Part shown: one piece after another, positions 42,349-47,763 of the stretch
Numbering within the stretch: the first letter of the stretch is position 1
Layout of the letters: each line of letters starts with the position of its first letter
Assembly (NCBI RefSeq): GCF_001672295.1
Contig: NZ_JXMS01000030.1
Location: 1 to 47,763, forward strand
Reading direction: 5' to 3'
Length of the DNA: 47,763 nt
DNA from: Halodesulfovibrio spirochaetisodalis
GTDB taxonomy: Bacteria > Desulfobacterota > Desulfovibrionia > Desulfovibrionales > Desulfovibrionaceae
The notes under the pieces: model-generated
What the model was told of the DNA's origin: nothing
Seen by the model: the letters and a program-made list of their open reading frames with translations, nothing else
The model's database searches: none
Program-made: the position numbers and the translations under genes

Positions 42349-43137
42349 CTATTCATACTTGTTTAAGACCACTGTCATCGCAGAGGTAAAGCAACGTTTG
42401 CGTACCAGATGCAAAACAAGAATTGAGGCCATAGCCGTGGAGCCTACGATCATTAACATTACCACAATTTGATACCGGACAGCGTCAGCAGGATCTGCTC
42501 CCGCTAATATTTGTCCAGTCATCATCCCTGGTAGTGAAACAAGTCCCACGCTCATCATAGAGTTGATTGCCGGAATCATGCCTGCCTTGAGTGCAGTCCG
42601 GAAGATGCTTTCAGTGGCTTCTTTGTAGGTTGCACCGTAGCATAGGTACATTTCAACTTGGTCACGTTTATTGCGTAGTTCTGAGAAGAAGCGTTCAAGG
42701 GTGAGAGAAAGTGCGTTCATGGAGTTGCCTGCAACCATCCCGCCAATGGGAATAAAGTATTGAGGGCTCCACCACGGATCGGCTCCGATGATTACTTTTG
42801 TAACTACAATGGTGATCAGAGAGTAGCTGAGCATGACAGCAACTGTTGTCGGAGCAAAGTAGGCTACTTGTTTTTCTTTGACTCTTCCGTGAACAATTTG
42901 AACCGAGGCAATCGTCATGACCAGATATACCGCAATAACAAGGATAGCATTATTCAACCCGAACAGCAGGTTAAGCAGGTACCCCATGGCAAGTAGTTGA
43001 GCAAAGGTGCGAATTACCCCTATAAACAAGTCGCGTTCAAGCTTCAGATGATAGTAGAGAGAAGCCGCACCGGATATACAGACCAAACCAAGGGCAATGA
43101 GCAATTGTGGCCATTCAATGGGAATAAATGTTGTCAT
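42349..43137 (-). CDS. fetB: FetB-type ABC permease (UPF0014)
   Basis: A 262-residue inner-membrane protein of the UPF0014/FetB family, about seven membrane segments. Family text includes IRTFAQLLAMGYLL, GGMVAGNSMNALSLTLERF and the GATYKEA coupling helix, followed by SVGLVSLPGMMTGQILAG. E. coli FetAB exports iron and protects against peroxide. Its start overlaps the ATPase stop by 4 nt. It ends shortly before the chemoreceptor terminator, which can serve both genes. Confidence 0.9.
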   Translation of the reverse strand: MTTFIPIEWPQLLIALGLVCISGAASLYYHLKLERDLFIGVIRTFAQLLAMGYLLNLLFGLNNAILVIAVYLVMTIASVQIVHGRVKEKQVAYFAPTTVAVMLSYSLITIVVTKVIIGADPWWSPQYFIPIGGMVAGNSMNALSLTLERFFSELRNKRDQVEMYLCYGATYKEATESIFRTALKAGMIPAINSMMSVGLVSLPGMMTGQILAGADPADAVRYQIVVMLMIVGSTAMASILVLHLVRKRCFTSAMTVVLNKYE

Positions 43138-43835
43138 GGTGTCACGCTCACTGTGCTGTCTGCCACATGCAGATGCATGTGCGGACAGGTAGGGTGGTAG
43201 CTGGTATGGTTTACCATAAGTACAGATATACCTTGTTGTATTAATTCCTCTGCTGCCATTTCCACTGCTTCCCTGCTTTCTCGGTCGAGTGAGCTTGTTG
43301 GTTCATCAAGACAGATTACGTCAGGATTGGTCAGAACTGCCCGAATGAAACATAGGCGTTGTTGCTGGCCTATGGATAAAGTCTGAGCAGAAGCTTCGAG
43401 CGAGACTTGGCTTAATGCGAGCCGGTCGAGCCATTCAAGCAGTACTCTATCTTCTGGAGCGGGCTGATTTTTGCGGCTATGCAAGGCAAAAGGAAAAACT
43501 AGGTTTTCACGGACAGAGCCGGAAATTATAATAGGTTGTTGCTGTACGAATCCAATATGTGTTCGTAATGTTGGTGGAAAGAACGTGTTGAGTGGTGTTC
43601 CGTTCAGCAGTATGCGCCCTCGTTCCGGTTCTTCAAGTCGTACAACAAGTCGCAACAAGGTTGACTTCCCTGAGCCTGAAGCTCCCGAGATTAAAACAAA
43701 CTGTCCTTTGTGGATAGTAAAGGAAACATTGCGTAGCCCAGTTCCTCCAGGCCAAGAAAAACTTACGTTATCGAATGTAAGAACAGGAGGGCTGTCTGGC
43801 TGTTGTTGAATTTTGTGTGATGGAGAATGCATCAT
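43134..43835 (-). CDS. fetA: FetA-type ABC ATPase
   Basis: A 233-residue ATPase. Walker A GASGSGKS is at 51-58 and Walker B ICLDEP at 174-179. The signature reads LSIGQQQR (153-160), with Ile in place of the first Gly of LSGGQ. It partners FetB by gene overlap. Two adjacent ATGs (43835, 43832) may start it. Export of iron is the family role; in an anaerobe with rubrerythrins this fits iron/peroxide homeostasis. The substrate is inferred. Confidence 0.88.
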   Translation of the reverse strand: MMHSPSHKIQQQPDSPPVLTFDNVSFSWPGGTGLRNVSFTIHKGQFVLISGASGSGKSTLLRLVVRLEEPERGRILLNGTPLNTFFPPTLRTHIGFVQQQPIIISGSVRENLVFPFALHSRKNQPAPEDRVLLEWLDRLALSQVSLEASAQTLSIGQQQRLCFIRAVLTNPDVICLDEPTSSLDRESREAVEMAAEELIQQGISVLMVNHTSYHPTCPHMHLHVADSTVSVTP

Positions 43836-44254
43836 ATCTCACTGGTTGTTGTGTCTGTTACGCTTGGTTGGTGATTAGGAAATTGCAAGCGATGAATACA
43901 CCCTCGGCATGGGTGATTTAGACAATCCGACATATATATTGCTTCATGTCAAGAAGATGAGGGAATTGTGACAAATTGCAAACGAATGCTGCAAGCGCAC
44001 TAACGAATTTTAATTCCGTGTCTATTTTTTCTTTGGAATTATATGATTATGACGCACCATCACCTTGTTCAATAACCTTGTGTTTACCGGACAGGCTGTT
44101 ACAAAATAGAAGTGAATATGTAGATGTAACCATCAGCATGCTTTGCAAATTATAGCTATGTTGCGGTATGTTGGGGAGTAACTAGTTTTAGGGGGAACGT
44201 TTTTCAAGAAGACTATAGTGGGTGAAAGAACCTGCTTGTGCGAGTGGAGTATCA
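43836..44254. other. intergenic region
   Basis: About 420 bp upstream of fetA. AT-rich stretches could hold promoters, but I see no clear box and no coding pattern. Confidence 0.4.
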
Positions 44255-44309
44255 TACAAACAAATATGCCTCTCATGGGTTGCTCACATGAGAGGCATAT
44301 TTGTTTGTA
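44255..44309. repeat. 23-bp perfect inverted repeat
   Basis: Arms 44255-44277 and 44287-44309 are exact reverse complements over 23 bp (core ATATGCCTCTCATG), with a 9-nt loop. It starts right behind the stop of the small leftward gene, so it may be its terminator, but it is much longer than needed and lacks a clean T-run. Confidence 0.8.
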
Positions 44310-44311
44310 AG

Positions 44312-44527
44312 TTACTTTTCGACGTTATGATCGACAATGCACACTCCATTGCGCTGGATGTTATCAAAGATATTGTATTCTTTATACAATGGTGCACATT
44401 GCCATTTCTCAATGGGCTGGGAGCTGACTAGTTGTGCTGTCTCCGGGATGGCTGCATGTTTTTTGTTTGCAGTACAAAAGTATACCTTGAACGAGTTATC
44501 AGCATCTTTAAAACAATCAACAAGCAT
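44312..44527 (-). CDS. small hypothetical protein
   Basis: A 71-residue protein beginning MLVDCFKDADNSFKVYFC. AGGAG lies 6-7 nt before the ATG, the best evidence that it is real. It has four Cys, no signal peptide and no family I recognise. The long hairpin follows its stop by 2 nt. It is isolated in a gene-poor stretch. Confidence 0.6.
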   Translation of the reverse strand: MLVDCFKDADNSFKVYFCTANKKHAAIPETAQLVSSQPIEKWQCAPLYKEYNIFDNIQRNGVCIVDHNVEK

Positions 44528-45040
44528 AGCAAACTCCTGATGGTTTAACGTGGAATGCTACCCCCTTCTAACACGTTATGGTGCCTTGTTGAAAACTCCA
44601 ATTAGAACTTGGTTGGGATTATAAAGAGGCTCAGGCGGAGATAATTTACCTACCTGTCATTCTATGACTTATTGTGTCTGGTTCAGATGATAGTAGGACG
44701 CTTATAGAAGTGAATAAGGTACACAACTTGTTATGATAATATTAAGCTGAGGTTTATCAAAAAGCCTTATGAGATGGTTAGAAAATATATAGAACCGTCG
44801 CGCTGTTCATAGGGAGTTAGCTATTGCAGGAGTGCGTAAGTACTTTTTGGGGCCTATTGGGATAGGGCGATAGATCTCTTGAGAAGGATTGAGTCAGCCA
44901 ATTGCTCTAATTTGAGCGGAATGATGATTCAATAACACTGTCTCCCTAAATCTTGCATTAGAGATAAAAATAGAAGGTGTGCAGAGCGTGATATCTGGTT
45001 AGGTTTTTGTTAGAAAAGTAAAAAAGAATCCTTAAATCTG
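44528..45040. other. gene-poor region before the tRNA
   Basis: About 510 bp with only short frames. A stretch near 44795-44860 can be read as a basic 20-residue fragment, which could be a gene remnant, but I cannot assign it. No direct repeat of the tRNA end is seen, so no attachment site is claimed. Confidence 0.4.
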
Positions 45041-45069
45041 TTGACAGGATGAGCTACTTCCCATAAACA
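45041..45069 (+). promoter_or_regulatory. tRNA promoter
   Basis: TTGACA (45041-45046), 17-bp spacer, TAAACA (45064-45069), 13 nt before the tRNA. The -10 is the same hexamer seen upstream of both rubrerythrins. Confidence 0.75.
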
Positions 45070-45082
45070 CAACTTCTCACAT

Positions 45083-45169
45083 GCCGGGATGGCGGAATTG
45101 GTAGACGCAGCGGATTCAAAATCCGCCGGGTTCACGCCCTTGAGAGTTCGAGTCTCTCTCTCGGTACCA
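45083..45169 (+). tRNA. tRNA-Leu (anticodon CAA)
   Basis: An 87-nt class II tRNA with encoded CCA. Acceptor GCCGGGA pairs with TCTCGGT (two G-U pairs). The anticodon stem GCGGA/TCCGC holds loop TTCAAAA, anticodon CAA, reading UUG. There is a long variable arm, and the T-arm is GAGAG-TTCGAGT-CTCTC. A promoter precedes and a terminator follows. Confidence 0.96.
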
Positions 45170-45179
45170 TGCAAAAACA

Positions 45180-45213
45180 GGCACTTACGTAGAGATACGT
45201 GAGTGCCTTTTTT
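45180..45213 (+). terminator. terminator of the tRNA gene
   Basis: Stem 45180-45190 / 45197-45207 (GGCACT...AGTGCC with inner ACGT/ACGT), then six T. Confidence 0.88.
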
Positions 45214-45347
45214 CGTTTGCGTTACCCGCATAGAAATTATGTCCTGCCGATATAAAAGATTAGGGAATGGAATCTATATACCGTTTGAACAATTGCCTGA
45301 TGGCAATTTGTTACTCCAGGTAGTTATATTGCGCGCAAAGTTAAAAG

Positions 45348-45379
45348 CTCGCCACACTGTTCCAAAACAGTGTGGCGAG
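45348..45379 (-). terminator. terminator of the RTX gene
   Basis: Perfect 13-bp stem CTCGCCACACTGT (45348-45360) / ACAGTGTGGCGAG (45367-45379), 6-nt loop, TTTT tail on the minus strand. It is 7 nt past the stop. A weaker AATTGCC/GGCAATT hairpin lies further on (45291-45308). Confidence 0.9.
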
Positions 45380-45386
45380 TAGAGGA

Positions 45387-47763
45387 TTAGTTATCCCAAG
45401 CAGTAGTTACAATATTCATGAGTTCTTGATTGTTCTTTACATCTTCAACAGATGTGAAATCAAGGCCATGGTCTGATGCATAGTTGGATAAATCAGCTAC
45501 AATCTGGTTGATCTCTGCAGAAGAGAGTGAGCCACCTGATACCAGTTGGACGGTTTCAATCGCGTTTTTGCTATGACCTTGCTGGAAAATAGTTACCTTA
45601 TCAGTTTCACCATAAGAAATGACAAGATTGGGTCCTTCCATGAAGAACGCGACGTCATTTTTAGCAATGCCCTTACCTAATTTTAAGGTGTCAGGGTCAA
45701 AGTTTGCTACGCATGTCATGGCTAAGTTGTCTTGAATTGTGTCGTGTCCATCACCTTTATTAAAGACATATGTGTCTCCAAAGTGACCGCCAATAAGAGT
45801 ATCATTACCTTCTCCACCAATGAATCCGGCTTTTCCTGAAATGGCTGAAATGGTATCTGAACCGCTACCTCCGTATAGAGTAGAGTTCGCTGCATAAGTG
45901 AAAATCTGATCATTCCCAGATCCACCATCGATAATACAAGTTGTTGGTCCAGAGACCATTATCGTGTCATTCCCACCATAACCGTTAATAATAGCAGTTT
46001 GAGCGGGAACTGGAGTCATTTGGAAATCCATATTCTCTGTGAGCTCAATTATTGACACTGCAGAAGATATTTCCATTTCACAACCATCAGCAAAGCAAAT
46101 GGATTCAATTCCGGCAGATACGCCTGTTTTAGCGCCGACGATTCTGATTGAATCAGAATCATTGTCTCTGAAGTTGATGATCAAATCATCACCATCAGCA
46201 GAGTAGCGGAGGTCTTCAATTCCAATGCCGGCACCAAGTTGGATTTTATCTACGCATGTGCAGGTAGGATCCACAGATGCTTCGATAATAGTGTCATGAC
46301 CATCTCCAATGTTGAAAATGTATGTGTCACTGCCGGAGCCGCCAGTCAGCGTGTCTGTACCGGCTCCTCCCGTGATGGTGTCTTTACCACCTCCAGCATT
46401 GATCGTATCGTTGCCAGTGCCACCTTTCAGAATGTCATCTTTTTCTCCAGTGGTAATGTTGTCATTGCCGGAGCCAGCGTCAATAACTGCGGTTGCATCA
46501 GTTACAGTAATCGAGTCATTACCACCTTTTGTTTTTAGCACTGCTAAGAACTTATCAGCGGGAACCACGATAGTATCGTCAGCGTCAGTTGAAGTCTGGC
46601 AAGCTATAACTGTAGCAACTTCAACGAATGAGCCGTCAGCAAGAGCAATTTTTTCGATACCATGGGATAAGTCAGTTAATCCACCAGCAATACGAATGGA
46701 GTCGCCATCATGACCATTGATTTTGATAACCAGATCATCTCCATCTGCATTGAATATAAGATCTCCAGCAGTTACTCCTACTCCTATGTTGAGAACGTCC
46801 ACATCTACGCCATTGCATACACCTTCGTGTATAGTATCGTTGCCGTCTCCGACATTGAATATATATACATCGCTGCCCGATCCGCCAGTGAGGTTGTCGT
46901 CGCCTGTACCACCAGTGATAGTGTCGTTACCACCACCCGCATTAATGATGTCATTACCTGAGCCGCCAGCCAGGGTGTCGTTTTTTGAACCTGTGTTAAT
47001 GGTGTCCTTTCCTGTTCCACCATCAACGACAGCAACAATATCACCGGTAGTGATGTTATCATCGCCTCCCTTGGCGTTAATAACAGCGATAGCTGCACCA
47101 GAAGAGACAACAAATGTGTCATCATTATCTGTCAGCACCGGATTAGATATAACTGCTGCAAGGTCAATAGCAGTTCCATCAGCAAGAACGATTTTTTCAA
47201 CGCCATGTGATGGATCTACTAGTCCACCAGAGATACGAATGGAGTCATCATCGTGTCCTTTGATTTTGATAACCAGATCATCTCCATCGGCACTGAAGAT
47301 AAGATCCTCAGTAGTGATACCTACGCCGATGTTGAGAATGTCCACGTCTACGCCATTGCATGTCCCTTCGTGTATAGTATCGTTGCCGTCTCCGACATTG
47401 AATATATATACATCGCTGCCCGATCCGCCAGTGAGGTTGTCGTCGCCTGTACCACCAGTGATAGTGTCGTTACCACCACCCGCATTAATGATGTCATTAC
47501 CTGAGCCGCCAGCCAGGGTGTCGTTTTTTGAACCTGTGTTAATGGTGTCCTTTCCTGTTCCACCATCAACGACAGCAACAATATCACCGGTAGTGATGTT
47601 ATCATCGCCTCCCTTGGCGTTAATAACAGCGATAGCTGCACCAGAAGAGACAACAAATGTGTCATCATTATCTGTCAGCACCGGATTAGATATAACTGCT
47701 GCAAGGTCAATAGCAGTTCCATCAGCAAGAACGATTTTTTCAACGCCATGTGATGGATCTACT
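45387..47763 (-). CDS. RTX-repeat protein, C-terminal part (truncated by window edge)
   Basis: At least 791 codons are open and the frame runs out of the window at the right, so the start is not seen; the ATG at 47681 is internal. It is built of about four units of roughly 180 residues. Each has GGxGxD calcium-binding nonapeptides, then a GDGxDTI strand and a haemolysin-related stretch (LxxGxGIxxxDLxFxxxGDDLVI, DSIRI, IEKIxxADG). The two units furthest upstream are nearly identical. The last about 40 residues lack repeats and should be the type I secretion signal. It is a secreted or cell-surface calcium-dependent protein, likely an adhesin or biofilm protein; no catalytic domain is visible in this part, and no secretion genes are present. 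Confidence 0.9.
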   Translation of the reverse strand, partial: VDPSHGVEKIVLADGTAIDLAAVISNPVLTDNDDTFVVSSGAAIAVINAKGGDDNITTGDIVAVVDGGTGKDTINTGSKNDTLAGGSGNDIINAGGGNDTITGGTGDDNLTGGSGSDVYIFNVGDGNDTIHEGTCNGVDVDILNIGVGITTEDLIFSADGDDLVIKIKGHDDDSIRISGGLVDPSHGVEKIVLADGTAIDLAAVISNPVLTDNDDTFVVSSGAAIAVINAKGGDDNITTGDIVAVVDGGTGKDTINTGSKNDTLAGGSGNDIINAGGGNDTITGGTGDDNLTGGSGSDVYIFNVGDGNDTIHEGVCNGVDVDVLNIGVGVTAGDLIFNADGDDLVIKINGHDGDSIRIAGGLTDLSHGIEKIALADGSFVEVATVIACQTSTDADDTIVVPADKFLAVLKTKGGNDSITVTDATAVIDAGSGNDNITTGEKDDILKGGTGNDTINAGGGKDTITGGAGTDTLTGGSGSDTYIFNIGDGHDTIIEASVDPTCTCVDKIQLGAGIGIEDLRYSADGDDLIINFRDNDSDSIRIVGAKTGVSAGIESICFADGCEMEISSAVSIIELTENMDFQMTPVPAQTAIINGYGGNDTIMVSGPTTCIIDGGSGNDQIFTYAANSTLYGGSGSDTISAISGKAGFIGGEGNDTLIGGHFGDTYVFNKGDGHDTIQDNLAMTCVANFDPDTLKLGKGIAKNDVAFFMEGPNLVISYGETDKVTIFQQGHSKNAIETVQLVSGGSLSSAEINQIVADLSNYASDHGLDFTSVEDVKNNQELMNIVTTAWDN
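46678..47763 (-). repeat. 543-bp tandem duplication inside the RTX gene
   Basis: 46678-47220 and 47221-47763 are successive 543-bp (181-codon) units. I find no difference between 46825-47220 and 47368-47763; the left parts differ at scattered bases. The period is a multiple of three, so the frame is kept. The array may continue beyond the window. Confidence 0.9.

Noticed and set aside
44222-44431. 69-codon rightward frame over the 23-bp palindrome
   Set aside because: Much of it is the inverted repeat itself; the leftward frame has the ribosome site.
44255-45169. Possible integration site at tRNA-Leu
   Set aside because: No integrase gene and no direct repeat of the tRNA 3' end seen in the window.
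45010-45231. 73-codon leftward frame across the tRNA
   Set aside because: It is the antisense of tRNA-Leu and its terminator.
46239-47504. Repeated rightward frames opposite the RTX gene, rich in Ser, Val and Tyr
   Set aside because: They repeat only because the RTX gene repeats; they are its antisense shadow.
1-47763. CRISPR array, insertion sequence, prophage or toxin-antitoxin pair
   Set aside because: I found no regularly spaced repeat array, transposase, phage structural gene or typical antitoxin/toxin pair.

Overview
The window looks like chromosome from a free-living anaerobic Desulfovibrio-type bacterium (Desulfovibrionaceae, perhaps a marine Halodesulfovibrio-like lineage). This is inferred from gene content: two rubrerythrins, HypA/HypB hydrogenase maturation proteins, an Mrp ATPase fused to a NifX-like domain, UbiA/UbiD proteins of the kind used in futalosine-type menaquinone synthesis, a multi-cluster ferredoxin, and moderate GC. 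I see no insertion sequence, prophage, CRISPR array or rRNA. Almost every transcription unit ends in a clear hairpin terminator, which makes operon boundaries easy to read.

Region by region. 0.1-5 kb: an MTA/SAH-deaminase-type amidohydrolase (-), a 55-residue zinc-ribbon protein, and a polar amino-acid ABC importer with two RNA hairpins between the binding-protein and permease genes. 5.3-8.4 kb: a compact operon of a MogA-like protein with an unknown N-terminal domain, a double-HD (HD-GYP) protein and a UbiA prenyltransferase. 8.5-12.8 kb (-): an EptA-type phosphoethanolamine transferase, Mrp, HypB and HypA. 12.9-15.3 kb: two tandem paralogous TPR proteins and an AMIN-domain protein. 15.4-18.4 kb: divergent copper chaperone and copper P-type ATPase around a CueR-sized dyad. 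18.6-22.7 kb (-): a hypothetical protein, a eukaryotic-type UDP-sugar pyrophosphorylase and UbiD.

22.9-24.4 kb holds two close rubrerythrin paralogues with the same promoter/operator block and, between them, a folded inverted-repeat element. 24.8-29.8 kb (-): topoisomerase III, a WaaY-like LPS kinase, a winged-helix/Cys-rich/ferredoxin protein with two small partners. 30.1-32 kb: a small lipoprotein and three tandem, diverged exported proteins that seem to share one MoaF/lipocalin-like domain. 32.2-36.5 kb (-): a HAD phosphatase and the phosphonate/phosphate importer phnD-phnC-phnE-phnE, preceded by a Pho-box-like promoter. 37-42.2 kb: a SIMPL protein, a small hypothetical, an FAD monooxygenase and a Cache/HAMP chemoreceptor. 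42.3-43.8 kb (-): a FetAB-type exporter. 43.8-45.2 kb: mostly non-coding, with one small gene, a 23-bp perfect hairpin and tRNA-Leu(CAA). The right end is the C-terminal part of a large RTX-repeat, probably type-I-secreted protein with a nearly exact 543-bp tandem duplication; it runs off the window.

Many long open frames begin upstream of the real start, several through a neighbour's terminator. I moved starts where a Shine-Dalgarno sequence and family length argued for it (mrp, hypA, copZ, copA, UDP-sugar pyrophosphorylase, ubiD, rubrerythrin 1, HAD phosphatase, phnD, FAD monooxygenase and others). The most novel-looking items are the exported MoaF-like trio, the structured element between the rubrerythrins, the duplicated TPR pair and the recently amplified RTX gene. 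I did not find a clearly undescribed defence or mobile system.
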